Program-made: the position numbers and the translations under genes
Part shown: piece by piece, positions 25,272 to 34,103 of the stretch
How positions within the stretch are numbered: the first letter of the stretch is position 1
How the letters are laid out: every line of letters begins with the position of its first letter
Origin: Simiduia curdlanivorans
GTDB lineage: Bacteria; Pseudomonadota; Gammaproteobacteria; Pseudomonadales; Cellvibrionaceae
NCBI RefSeq assembly: GCF_030409605.1
Contig: NZ_JAUFQG010000006.1
Coordinates: 1,240,001 to 1,304,000, forward strand
Reading direction: 5' to 3'
DNA: 64,000 nt
The notes under the pieces: model-generated
What the model saw: only the letters and a program-made list of their open reading frames with translations
What the model was told of the DNA's origin: nothing
Databases searched by the model: none

Positions 25272-26174
25272 TTAAGGCGCGGATGCCATTTCTGGCGCGA
25301 CGTCGCGATCGACGCGAACGGTGACACGTCTATTTTGAGCGCGTCCGGTTCGGCTTTGATTCGATACCACCGGATAGCGCTCGCCATGCCAGCGCACGGT
25401 AAATTTATTTTCCGGAATGCCTTCGCGCTTGAGAAATTCTGCCACGGCCTCGGCCCGCCGCTTGGACAACTCCAAATTTTCATCGCGAATACCTTTGCTG
25501 TCGGTATGGCCGTCAATATACAGGTGCGTCACTTTGGGGTCGGCCAAGGTATAGATCGCAATATTGCTGAGCTTGCGTTTTTCCGAAAGCGGAAAATCAT
25601 CGCCAGAGGAGGGAAAGTACACGGAAGTTTTGGCAATTTGATCGTAATTAACCGGCAATAATCCGGCCAAACATTTTAAAAACTGTTGGTAAGCGGGCTG
25701 GAATTTAATCGGCGACAGAGCCACCTGCGAGGATTCAACGGCGCCATACCAAGGGTAGCGAGTAAACACTAACTCGCGCCCACCCTGCAATTCCGTTAAA
25801 GCGCGGTTCGACAATTGATCGTTTAGACTCACCGGCAACAGGCCTTGAGTAACAGGCACCAAGCCCAGCTCGATATTTTTCATGCGCGGTCGCCACACCG
25901 GTGCCCGCGCGGTGAGCCTTGCCTTGCCAGTTTTTAGCCGCGGCGTATCGGCCTGCAGCTGCAGTGCCAAGCGCTCGCCGGCCTTATGATAGAAACTGGC
26001 GGCGCCATAAAAAGGCACCTCTTGGCGCAATTCACAGAGAAAAATCGAACTATTGACCTGCCATTCACTTTTATCCATGGCCGGCGTGTACTGGGTGGCC
26101 GCCGCTGCGGGGCCAAACAAGCTCAGCCCGAACAGCCAAGCTATGGGTGATTTAGTGATATTTTTCATGAACAT
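25272..26174 (-). CDS. motY: sodium-type flagellar motor protein MotY (OmpA-like)
   Basis: Component of the T-ring that anchors stator complexes of polar flagella. A signal peptide (...GPAAAA) is followed by an N-terminal MotY domain (YTPAMDKSEWQVNS, CELRQEVPFYGAASF) and a C-terminal OmpA peptidoglycan-binding domain (YIDGHTDSKGIRDENLELSKRRAEAVAEFL, NRRVTVRV). The start at 26174 has GAGG upstream; an ATG two codons later is possible. 300 residues is near the family norm. Divergent from pyrC. Confidence 0.92.
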   Translation of the reverse strand: MFMKNITKSPIAWLFGLSLFGPAAAATQYTPAMDKSEWQVNSSIFLCELRQEVPFYGAASFYHKAGERLALQLQADTPRLKTGKARLTARAPVWRPRMKNIELGLVPVTQGLLPVSLNDQLSNRALTELQGGRELVFTRYPWYGAVESSQVALSPIKFQPAYQQFLKCLAGLLPVNYDQIAKTSVYFPSSGDDFPLSEKRKLSNIAIYTLADPKVTHLYIDGHTDSKGIRDENLELSKRRAEAVAEFLKREGIPENKFTVRWHGERYPVVSNQSRTGRAQNRRVTVRVDRDVAPEMASAP

Positions 26175-26334
26175 AACGCCATTTACCTCGCCTACCCCAG
26201 CATAATCGCCACCGCTGCAACTCCACGCCGGTAGCTAACTCTTAGGTTATCGGCTCGCTTGAGTCGAAATTAAGGTCTAATTTAGGTAGGATGCGCGCCA
26301 TCACTCAGCAAGGCTGACCAGCACAGGATTTGGT

Positions 26335-27372
26335 ATGACCCAAACACTTACCCTCACCCGCCCAGACGACTGGCACATTCATTTACGCGACGGCGAGCAG
26401 CTGGCCACCACGGTACCCGATGCCGCGCGCTATTTTGGCCGCGCCATTATCATGCCCAACCTAGTGCCGCCGGTAATGAATGCCGAGCAGGCCATAGCCT
26501 ATCGCCAGCGCATTTTAGCCCAGCGCCCCAGCGGCAGTAACTTCGAGCCCTTGATGGTGCTGTACCTGACCGACAACACCAGCGCCGCCGACATTGTGGC
26601 CGCAAAAGCCGCCGGTGTTGTGGCCGCCAAGCTCTACCCAGCCGGCGCCACCACTAACTCGGACTCCGGCGTTACCAGCTTAGACAAGATTTACCCCGCG
26701 CTCGAAGCCATGGAAAAGGCCGGTATGCTGTTTTTGCTTCATGGCGAAGTGACCGATGCCAGCATTGATATTTTCGACCGGGAAAAGGTCTTTATCGACC
26801 AGATACTAAGCCCGCTGCGCCAGCGTTTGCCCAACCTTCGCATCGTGATGGAACACATCACCACTAGCGACGCAGCGCAATTTGTGGCCGAGAGTTCAAG
26901 CAACACCGCCGCCACCATCACCGCGCACCACCTACTCTACAACCGCAATCACATGTTGGCCGGCGGCATCAGGCCGCACTATTACTGCCTGCCCATTCTG
27001 AAGCGCAACACCCATCAGCAAGCACTGATTAAGGCGGCCACCAGCGGCAACCCGCGCTTTTTCCTCGGCACCGATTCCGCGCCCCACGCACGCGACAAGA
27101 AAGAGGCCGCCTGCGGTTGTGCCGGTAGCTACACCGCCCATGCCGCCATCGAGCTCTACGCCGAGGCCTTCGAAGCCGCCGGCGCGCTTACGGCACTGGA
27201 AGGTTTCGCCAGCCACTTTGGCCCAGACTTTTATGGTATTGCGCGCAATACTGATACCATCACGCTGGTCAAAGAGAGCTGGCGCGTACCCGACTCCCTA
27301 CCTATGGCCGGCAGCCAACTGGTGCCATTGCGCGCCGGCGAAAGCCTGCAATGGCGCGTGGCACCGGCATAA
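26335..27372 (+). CDS. pyrC: dihydroorotase
   Basis: Cyclises carbamoyl-aspartate to dihydroorotate in pyrimidine synthesis. Zinc ligands His14 and His16 in WHIHLRDG, the bridging Lys in AAKLYPAGATTNSD, His in LLHGE and MEHITT, and the catalytic Asp in LGTDSAPH are present. This is the class II (E. coli PyrC) type, 345 residues. pyrB lies 1.5 kb further right. Confidence 0.97.
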   Translation: MTQTLTLTRPDDWHIHLRDGEQLATTVPDAARYFGRAIIMPNLVPPVMNAEQAIAYRQRILAQRPSGSNFEPLMVLYLTDNTSAADIVAAKAAGVVAAKLYPAGATTNSDSGVTSLDKIYPALEAMEKAGMLFLLHGEVTDASIDIFDREKVFIDQILSPLRQRLPNLRIVMEHITTSDAAQFVAESSSNTAATITAHHLLYNRNHMLAGGIRPHYYCLPILKRNTHQQALIKAATSGNPRFFLGTDSAPHARDKKEAACGCAGSYTAHAAIELYAEAFEAAGALTALEGFASHFGPDFYGIARNTDTITLVKESWRVPDSLPMAGSQLVPLRAGESLQWRVAPA

Positions 27373-27428
27373 CCGACAGTAACTTGTTCAACCCGAAGAC
27401 CTTCCCAATAGATTAAGGCGAAAGATTA

Positions 27429-28079
27429 GTGAACCCAGCGGAACCGCAAGACAGCCCAAAAACCCTTCTAGCTCAACGCTTTAGGGGCTTTTTACCCGTT
27501 GTGGTAGATGTGGAAACTGGCGGCTTTAACGCCGATACCGACGCGCTATTAGAAATTGCCGCTGTCACCCTGCGCATGGACGACGACGGCATACTGCACC
27601 GGCACGAGACCTTCGATTTCCACGTCGACCCCTTTGAAGGCGCCAACGTCGAACAGGCCGCGCTGGATTTTACTGGTATTGATATCGACAACCGCGACGC
27701 GGTGCCGGAGATGATGGCGATTCCTGATTTATTTCGCGCCATTCGCCGCGCCGTCAAAGAAAACGGCTGCTCGCGCGCCGTCATTGTCGGCCACAACGCC
27801 CACTTTGACCTGGGCTTCGTCAACGCCGCCGCCAACCGCTGCGATGCCAAGCGCAACCCTTTCCACCCGTTTTCCTGTTTTGATACTGCGACGCTCGCGG
27901 GGCTGGCGTACGGCCATACCGTGTTGGCCAAGTCTTGCCAGTTGGCAGGCATAGAGTTCAGCAATAGCGCCGCCCACTCGGCCGCCTACGACGCCGAAAA
28001 AACGGCCGATTTATTTTGCAAAATTGTCAACCGCTGGCGCGAGTTAGGTGGCTGGCTGGGCCAAGTAGTCGAGGAATAA
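27429..28079 (+). CDS. rnt: ribonuclease T
   Basis: 3'-5' exoribonuclease maturing tRNA and other stable RNA ends. DEDDh exonuclease residues are visible: Asp/Glu in VVDVETGGF, Asp in GHNAHFDLGF, His/Asp in HSAAYDAEKTA. GTG start at 27429 with an AAGGCG ribosome site. 216 residues matches the family. It is 56 bases after pyrC, so possibly co-transcribed, and is followed by a strong terminator. Confidence 0.96.
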   Translation: MNPAEPQDSPKTLLAQRFRGFLPVVVDVETGGFNADTDALLEIAAVTLRMDDDGILHRHETFDFHVDPFEGANVEQAALDFTGIDIDNRDAVPEMMAIPDLFRAIRRAVKENGCSRAVIVGHNAHFDLGFVNAAANRCDAKRNPFHPFSCFDTATLAGLAYGHTVLAKSCQLAGIEFSNSAAHSAAYDAEKTADLFCKIVNRWRELGGWLGQVVEE

Positions 28080-28095
28080 GCCTCTGCGCAATATG

Positions 28096-28141
28096 TGCAG
28101 GCATAAAAAAAGCGGCTTTCGCCGCTTTTTTTATGCCTGCA
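28096..28141. terminator. bidirectional terminator, perfect 21-bp stem
   Basis: Arms 28096-28116 and 28121-28141 are perfectly complementary around a TTTC loop. They carry a GC-rich top (AAGCGGC/GCCGCTT) and a 7-base A run opposite a T run. It lies between convergent rnt and the EF-hand gene and can serve both. Confidence 0.93.
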
Positions 28142-28155
28142 TCATCTGGTGCCGC

Positions 28156-28602
28156 TTAGTCGTTCTCAAGCCGTAAACAAAACCAGTAAAAACAATGGGT
28201 TTCGTATTCGTCGTCGAGAGGGGTTATCTCGGTGCTATCCAGCATGCCGTCGCCATTGGCGTCGATACTGGAAAACTGGCCGAGAAAACTGCTGTATTCA
28301 GCTTCGGTGACTTCGCCATTTTTATCGCCATCGAGCTTATTAAAACGCGCCTTGAGGATAAGGGTGCGGCGAGCCGAGTCGATTTGCTCATACTCATCGT
28401 AGCTAACGCCACCGGACACGTTTAGATCCATCAAGCGAAAAATATCGAGTTTTTTCGCGCTGATTTCTTCTTGCGAAATACGCGAATCACCGTTGAGATC
28501 GTATTTGGCTAACAACCAACCGTGGGAGCCATCCGCTGTCGTTTGTGCGCCGGCAAACATAGCCGTACTCAATAACACAAACGTAAAAAGTAATCGTTTC
28601 AT
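28156..28602 (-). CDS. secreted EF-hand calcium-binding protein
   Basis: 148-residue exported protein: signal peptide ending MFAGAQ, then four EF-hand-like loops. DLNGDSRISQEE, DGDKNGEVTEAE and DANGDGMLDSTE are canonical. DLNVSGGVSYDE is a weaker one with Ser/Gly in place of acidic ligands. The Cys-containing tail THCFYWFCLRLEND may form a disulfide. Probably a periplasmic calcium-binding or buffering protein; partner unknown. Confidence 0.85.
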   Translation of the reverse strand: MKRLLFTFVLLSTAMFAGAQTTADGSHGWLLAKYDLNGDSRISQEEISAKKLDIFRLMDLNVSGGVSYDEYEQIDSARRTLILKARFNKLDGDKNGEVTEAEYSSFLGQFSSIDANGDGMLDSTEITPLDDEYETHCFYWFCLRLEND

Positions 28603-28849
28603 AACCTACCCGCCTATTTATACTTGTTCTCGGGCAATCCGTCGCTGCTGCCGCCTACCAGTCCTTAGTATTAATACCAGAGTCTTAATACTACGTGGCA
28701 ACGGCTCACCATAACGGATAATGGGTCACAAAACAGCCATATCAATAGAAGCATTTGGAATATAGAACGCTAGTCCAATAGGAAGTCGCTACAAGCGGCG
28801 AGCCCTTAGTCACGCAAAGGCATAAGAGCAGGCAGCATCTACTATTTCC

Positions 28850-29857
28850 CTAGCGGCTAGAGTGCCAGCGCACTTCCCGGGCGTGCTTATCCACCAGCTC
28901 GACAACATCGAGCACCAGAGCAAACAAGGCCATACGCACCAAGATGCCGTTATCGGTCTGGCGGAAGATAGCCAGATTAGGGTTGGCATTCAGGTCGTTA
29001 TCCAGCTCGTTGGCCTCGGCGCGCGAGTCACGCGGCAAGGGGTGCATAATGACCGTATTGGGTTCGCAAAACTGGGTGTAAATCTGCTGATTCAAACGAA
29101 AGCGGCCGCGATAGAGATCGGCCTCTTGCTTGGAGGTAAAGCGCTCCTCTTGAATGCGGGTGGAATAGGCGATATCAACCTTGCTGATACTCGCGGTCAG
29201 CTCGTCCGTCACCTGCACTTGATGGCCGGCTTTGCGCATTAATTCAACCAAGTACTCAGGCATGGCCAGCTCGGTCGGCGAGACCAAGGTCACTTGCAAG
29301 TTTTGATACAGGGCGAGCAGGCGGCAGAGGGAGTGCACCGTGCGGCCGTGCTTTAAGTCGCCAATCATGGCGATGCGCAGGCCATTCAAGCCCTTGCCCT
29401 TGGCGGCCAGCTCTTTGCGAATGGTGTAAAGGTCGAGCAGCGCTTGGCTCGGGTGTTCGTTCGAGCCATCGCCGCCATTGATGACCGGCACTCGGCTAGC
29501 CTCGGCAAATTCGGCGACGGAGCCATTTTGCGGGTGGCGCATGCAAATCACATCGCTATAGCCAGACAGCACCCGAGCGGTGTCGTACAGCGACTCGCCC
29601 TTGGCGATAGCCGAACTTTCGAAACCCGTGGTTTCGCGCACTTCACCACCGAGTAAATTAAAGGCACAGCCAAAACTCACGCGAGTTCGAGTACTGGGCT
29701 CAAAAAACATATTGCCGAGAATCGCACCCTCAAGAACGCGTGTTACCCGCCGACGACTAGCGTAGGGTTCCATGGCATCGGCAACGCGAAAGATACGCTC
29801 TATGTCGGGTTGTTCGAATTGATCAATAGACAGAATATGGGCGCCAGTAAAATCCAC
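28850..29857 (-). CDS. pyrB: aspartate carbamoyltransferase catalytic subunit
   Basis: First committed step of pyrimidine synthesis. Carbamoyl-phosphate loop FFEPSTRTRVSFGCAF, the lysine loop in SSAIAKGESLYDT, HPSQALLDLYTI, the aspartate-binding STRIQEERF and HPLPRDSRAE are all present. 335 residues. No pyrI or pyrC-like inactive subunit follows it; the pyrC nearby is a true dihydroorotase. The upstream region is occupied by a MITE whose edge is about 75 bases before the start, so transcription signals may have been affected. Confidence 0.95.
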   Translation of the reverse strand: MDFTGAHILSIDQFEQPDIERIFRVADAMEPYASRRRVTRVLEGAILGNMFFEPSTRTRVSFGCAFNLLGGEVRETTGFESSAIAKGESLYDTARVLSGYSDVICMRHPQNGSVAEFAEASRVPVINGGDGSNEHPSQALLDLYTIRKELAAKGKGLNGLRIAMIGDLKHGRTVHSLCRLLALYQNLQVTLVSPTELAMPEYLVELMRKAGHQVQVTDELTASISKVDIAYSTRIQEERFTSKQEADLYRGRFRLNQQIYTQFCEPNTVIMHPLPRDSRAEANELDNDLNANPNLAIFRQTDNGILVRMALFALVLDVVELVDKHAREVRWHSSR

Positions 29858-29932
29858 AGTAACCTCGGGGCTAAAAGACAGACGGCCGATATTTTAGCGG
29901 TCGGACTCCCGAAGCGCTACGCTTATACCTAG

Positions 29933-30210
29933 GGAACCTCTGAATAACTCTGGTACCGCTCTGCGTGACCTGTAGCGGTCAGCCGCAAGGCGAGTTTCGC
30001 AGCTAAGGGCCGTAGCCCTTAGCAAGAAGCTCAACGCAGCGGATGGCCGCTAAAGGCCACGCCCTACGGGGCTTCCAGCAAATTCCGTGTGAATTGGGGG
30101 CGGCCATCCGCTTGCGACTTCTCGACAGACCCCGGTATGCCTTCGAAGCCGCGCCTAGCCCACGAAATCTGCTGGAAGCCAGAGCGGCACCAGAGTTATT
30201 CAGAGGTTCC
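29933..30210. mobile_element. IS5-type MITE (278 bp) with CTAG target duplication
   Basis: Terminal inverted repeats of about 31 bp (start GGAACCTCTGAATAACTC, one mismatch between the ends) are flanked on both sides by CTAG. That fits the YTAR target of the IS5 group. Inside are further inverted repeats: a perfect GCTAAGGGC/GCCCTTAGC hairpin at 30002-30023, AGCGGATGGCCGC near 30036 with its complement near 30103, and GGCTTCCAGCA near 30069 with its complement near 30170. No transposase is encoded, so it must be mobilised in trans. It separates pyrB from the divergent DUF2971 gene. Confidence 0.82.
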
Positions 30211-30284
30211 CTAGTAATACACAAGATACGGAATAGCCCATTTAAGACACCCACCAATTAGGTGATTAGCCAAGAGGAGCTAGT

Positions 30285-31193
30285 GTGGTTATACACAACC
30301 CGGAAACACTGGTGAAATATGTTAGCGTCGACACCGCTTTACAAATTTTAAACAGTCAATCGATGCGCTGGAGCGCGCCGCATCTCTTTAAAGACCCGTT
30401 CGAGCTAAACCATCTATCTGGCCTAAGCTTCGACCCGCAAGCCATACTAGGGGCGGCCATTCAGGCCGCAAATGCCATGATTTTTGCCAAGGACGAACCC
30501 CGCGGCATGGCACCGCTAACGGTGGTCATTCGGCGCTGGCGCGAAGAGGAGCGCTTTCAATCACCCGATGAAGCCCTGGACGTGCTAAAAGAGCTGCTGT
30601 CGCAAATGGTGGACAACCGCCTGCAATTGCTCGATCAACTCATGGTCGATTGGCGTAAGTTTTGCCGTACGCTGCGCATCTGTAGCTTTTCAGCGAAACC
30701 AGACAATGTCGCGGCCTGGACGCACTTTGCCGACAATCATCGCGGCGTTGCCATTCGCTTGCAGTGCGGCGAATTTACCTCGCTACCCAAACCCCAGCAG
30801 GTCAGCTACCGGCCCATTAGACCGGAAATAACTAGCATGAAAGAGCAACTCGATGTGGTGCTCACCAACCAGGCCTTTGATGCTCAAGAGCATTTCTTCG
30901 AGAAATTTACCAGTAAATCACTACACTTTGCCTCGGAGGCTGAATGGCGCTGCTTTCGCCAAGTAAAAGATGAAGTGGGGGCGGATGCAAAACCGGAGAG
31001 CGAGTGGTACGAAGACGTTAAGTTTGAGCGCAACGATGTCACCGCCATCTATTTCGGCGCCCAAACAGACCCGAAGGCCATGCGCCAGATTTACGCCATC
31101 ATTAAAGAAAAATATAACCAGGCAAAAGTATTTCAAGCAAAGACCGCAGCGGGAAAATACGAAATAGAATTTAACCGCATCACCAACGGTTAG
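30285..31193 (+). CDS. DUF2971 domain-containing protein
   Basis: 302-residue cytoplasmic protein of the DUF2971 family, seen as VKYVSVDTALQIL, MRWSAPHLFKDPFE near the start, CSFSAKPDNVAAWTHFADNHRGVAIRL in the middle and FASEAEWRCFRQ further on. The function is unknown; relatives are frequent in accessory and defence-rich regions. A GTG start is supported by GAGGAG five bases upstream. Transcription begins beside the MITE. Convergent with sbcB. Confidence 0.82.
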   Translation: MVIHNPETLVKYVSVDTALQILNSQSMRWSAPHLFKDPFELNHLSGLSFDPQAILGAAIQAANAMIFAKDEPRGMAPLTVVIRRWREEERFQSPDEALDVLKELLSQMVDNRLQLLDQLMVDWRKFCRTLRICSFSAKPDNVAAWTHFADNHRGVAIRLQCGEFTSLPKPQQVSYRPIRPEITSMKEQLDVVLTNQAFDAQEHFFEKFTSKSLHFASEAEWRCFRQVKDEVGADAKPESEWYEDVKFERNDVTAIYFGAQTDPKAMRQIYAIIKEKYNQAKVFQAKTAAGKYEIEFNRITNG

Positions 31194-31204
31194 TGCTTAG
31201 CTGC

Positions 31205-31234
31205 ACCAGAGTGATAGGCGACAATCACTCTGGT
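31205..31234. terminator. hairpin between convergent DUF2971 gene and sbcB
   Basis: Perfect 11-bp stem ACCAGAGTGAT/ATCACTCTGGT with an 8-base loop, 12 bases after the DUF2971 stop. No T run follows, so its action as an intrinsic terminator is uncertain. Confidence 0.5.
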
Positions 31235-31295
31235 CAGCCGCGCATTGCCCCACTGGAGCCAAGTCACCCTGCCACGCACGCGACGCGAAAAACCA

Positions 31296-32711
31296 TTAGA
31301 CCAAAGACGCACCGTAGGCTTCCAGTTCGCGTAAAATTTTCAAGTTGCGCTCAGTTTGGTCCGGCTGTTGTGCCAAGGCGGCAATGCGATCGAAGTATGC
31401 ATCCAGCACAATACTGGCGCCCTGCTCTGGTTCAGTCAGGCGCAGATAACACTGCTCTTCCCATTCGAACTGCTCTTCTTCGCTCAAGCTGTGAAAAAAA
31501 TGCCGCGCTCGGTAGCGCATCAACAAGGTGTTTAAACGCTGATCTTTAAACTGGATATTGGCTAACAACTCGGGCGCGCTGGCGCGCACCTGTTGCATTA
31601 TTGGCTTGTCTTCATTGGGAAGAAAACCCTGGTACAACTGCTGCTCTGGGTCGGCACTTGGGGCAAAATCGCCATCGCTAAACACCTCGCGCAACACGCT
31701 GTTGAGATCGGCCTCGCGCAACATCGCCCAGTGCTTTTCGCACAGGGCGCGGTCAATGTGCAACCTAGCGGCAACCGGTTCAGATAACATGGCGAGCGGC
31801 GCTAGCATTGGGCTTTTGTTGGCGTGCACCAACTTAAGCGGAATACGTGCAGCACCTTGCGGCAAGTCGGCATCGGCACAAAATACCCGCGCTCGAATGT
31901 CGGCGGCGCTTAAGCTCATCAAGGGTGTGGGATCTACCGCTAAATTATAAACAATGGTGGCATTTTTATTGACCGGGTGCGGGGCCAAAGGCATTACCAA
32001 TGCGCTGCAGCCATTGCTCGCAGGAAAACGCGAGGATACGTGCAACAACGGCTTTTTAGTAATCCAATCAAATTGCCGCTGCACTGCGTCTTTCAAGCGT
32101 AAACCGTAGGCATAATCGTAGAGTTTTGGCTGCTTGGTTTTAATCAACCGCGCCAGCGCTATGGTGGCGTACACATCGGAGAGCGCATCGTGCGCGGCTT
32201 CGTGCAGCAAGTTATTGGCGCGCGCCAAGTCCTCTAATTTAAAGCTGGGGCTGCCATCGTCTTTCACCGGCCACTCAATGCCCTCCGGCCGCAGCGCATA
32301 AGTCATACGCACAACATCAATCAAATCCCAGCGCGAGTTGCCATTTTTCCACTCGCGCTCATAGGGGTCGTAAAAATTGCGGTATAGGGTGTAGCGAGTC
32401 ACCTCGTCGTCGAAACGCAGGCTGTTATAGCCCACACCGCAGGTGCCCGGCTGGATAAATTCAGCGTGAATCTTGGCAATAAATTCCGGCTCGCTCACAC
32501 CTTCGACCAAGGCCTTTTGCGGGGTAATGCCGGTAATCAAGCAGGCATCTGGGTTGGGCAGCAAATCGCCAGTGGGCTTGGCGTAAAGCATCATGGGCTC
32601 GCCAATAACATTCAAATCTTCGTCGGTGCGCACGCCAGCGAATTGCGCGGGCCTATCTTGCGCGGGGTTTGCTCCCCAAGTTTCATAGTCATGCCAAAAG
32701 AGGCTATTCAT
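31296..32711 (-). CDS. sbcB: exodeoxyribonuclease I
   Basis: 3'-5' single-strand DNA exonuclease of recombination and mismatch repair. DEDDh residues appear in FWHDYETWG (near residue 7), GYNSLRFDDEVTRY and EAAHDALSDVYATIALA, and the SH3-like and C-terminal domains follow. The start ATG at 32711 gives 471 residues (E. coli 475); another ATG lies two codons earlier. The frame remains open another 58 codons upstream but that stretch is not family-like. Divergent from the carbonic anhydrase gene. Confidence 0.95.
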   Translation of the reverse strand: MNSLFWHDYETWGANPAQDRPAQFAGVRTDEDLNVIGEPMMLYAKPTGDLLPNPDACLITGITPQKALVEGVSEPEFIAKIHAEFIQPGTCGVGYNSLRFDDEVTRYTLYRNFYDPYEREWKNGNSRWDLIDVVRMTYALRPEGIEWPVKDDGSPSFKLEDLARANNLLHEAAHDALSDVYATIALARLIKTKQPKLYDYAYGLRLKDAVQRQFDWITKKPLLHVSSRFPASNGCSALVMPLAPHPVNKNATIVYNLAVDPTPLMSLSAADIRARVFCADADLPQGAARIPLKLVHANKSPMLAPLAMLSEPVAARLHIDRALCEKHWAMLREADLNSVLREVFSDGDFAPSADPEQQLYQGFLPNEDKPIMQQVRASAPELLANIQFKDQRLNTLLMRYRARHFFHSLSEEEQFEWEEQCYLRLTEPEQGASIVLDAYFDRIAALAQQPDQTERNLKILRELEAYGASLV

Positions 32712-32800
32712 TTGCATCAACCCACAGCTAATTTTCAACGCTATGATAGCGCAATTAACTTGGGATATACTTCGCCGAACCAAAGCCAATCGAAAGAAAA

Positions 32801-33445
32801 ATGACCAAATTAGAAAATCTGTTCGACAAAAATCACAACTGGGCCGAAGCAATAAAGGCGGAAGACCCGGATTTCTTTCTAAAACTCTCACAGCAGCAAG
32901 AACCCGATTATCTTTGGATTGGCTGCTCAGACAGCCGTGTGCCTGCGAACGAAATCGTGGGTTTAATGCCGGGCGAGCTGTTCGTACACCGCAATGTCGC
33001 CAATGTGGTATTACACACCGACATCAATTGCCTGTCCGTCATTCAATACGCGGTGGATGTACTCAAGGTTGATCACATCATGGTGGTGGGACACTACGGC
33101 TGCGGTGGTGTGCGCGCGGCACTGCAGAATCAGCAACTCGGCGTGATCGATTTATGGATTCGCAACATTCGCGATATTTACTACGCACACCGGGCCCATA
33201 TCGAATCTTTCCCCACCGAAAAAGAGCGGGTAGATCGCCTGTGTGAGCTCAACGTTATGCAGCAGGTGCAGCAGGTGAGCCGCACAAATGTGGTACAGAA
33301 TGCCTGGGCGCGGGGTCAATCACTGTCGGTACACGGTTGGATTTACGGCGTATCCGATGGTTTACTGAAAGACTTGATCGAGCCTATTACCGGTGTCGAG
33401 CAAATCCCAGACCAGTATAAAGTCTTCAAGCTAACGCCTACTTAA
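32801..33445 (+). CDS. can: beta-class carbonic anhydrase
   Basis: Interconverts CO2 and bicarbonate. Zinc ligands Cys42, His98 and Cys101 (GCSDSR and GHYGCGG), with catalytic Asp44/Arg46, sit at the same residue numbers as in E. coli Can. 214 residues, cytoplasmic. Starts 90 bases from the divergent sbcB start. Confidence 0.96.
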   Translation: MTKLENLFDKNHNWAEAIKAEDPDFFLKLSQQQEPDYLWIGCSDSRVPANEIVGLMPGELFVHRNVANVVLHTDINCLSVIQYAVDVLKVDHIMVVGHYGCGGVRAALQNQQLGVIDLWIRNIRDIYYAHRAHIESFPTEKERVDRLCELNVMQQVQQVSRTNVVQNAWARGQSLSVHGWIYGVSDGLLKDLIEPITGVEQIPDQYKVFKLTPT

Positions 33446-33457
33446 GTTAAAAGGCGC

Positions 33458-33865
33458 TCAATCTTTTACCAACACGCGATCGGCACCGGTAAATTCCGGT
33501 GCCTGAATCGACAAGACTTTCAAGGGCTGCTTCGAAGTCACTTGCACGCCATGCACACGCCCTTCCGGCACATGAATAAAATCGCCCGGTGCGATATTCA
33601 CCGATTCGTCACCTAGACGCATAACGCCATGCCCCTGCAACACATAAATAGTCTCACTGTGATGTTGATGAATGTGATTAGGTACCGTTTCTCGAATGAA
33701 AATGAGAAAACTCGAGCTGTGTTTGCCGCTGGCTAGAGATTTGACTTCAATATTCTCCACACCGCTCGGTTGCAGCGCGAGTAAGTGCGTTTGAGCGCTG
33801 GCATCCGCGGCCACATATAACAATAGCGCGCCAACAGCCCATAATACCGCTAGTAGTCGAATCAT
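33458..33865 (-). CDS. exported cupin-domain protein
   Basis: 135 residues: signal peptide (...ADASAQ), then a single cupin with both motifs. HIHQHHSETIYVLQGHG supplies His/His/Glu metal ligands and PGDFIHVPEGRVHGV supplies the final His. Likely a small periplasmic metal-binding enzyme or sensor; substrate unknown. It is convergent with can, ending 12 bases away. Confidence 0.82.
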   Translation of the reverse strand: MIRLLAVLWAVGALLLYVAADASAQTHLLALQPSGVENIEVKSLASGKHSSSFLIFIRETVPNHIHQHHSETIYVLQGHGVMRLGDESVNIAPGDFIHVPEGRVHGVQVTSKQPLKVLSIQAPEFTGADRVLVKD

Positions 33866-34103
33866 CCCGTTAACCTCAAAGTTCGTATAAGCGTTGATTA
33901 TGGGGTCTCGTTTTCATTTTCTTGCCCCCTCTTTTATACCTTTCTCATTTTTAACCTTCCCTTTTTAGCCGCTAAGGCTAGCAGAGTGGCACGCGTGCAA
34001 AGCAAGCAAAAAAACGTTAAATAACGCCTTCATATTTTCTGCATAAAACCGCAACACAAGTTGCGTAGGCTTAGCACTCCTCAACTCGGCCAAGGCATTC
34101 ACG

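Noticed and set aside
28666..28693. Inverted repeat TAGTATTAA/TTAATACTA between pyrB and the EF-hand gene
   Set aside because: Nine-base AT-rich arms with no T run and no link to a known regulator; may be chance.
30003..30261. Open frames on both strands inside the MITE
   Set aside because: They arise from the inverted repeats of the element and have no ribosome site or protein-like composition.
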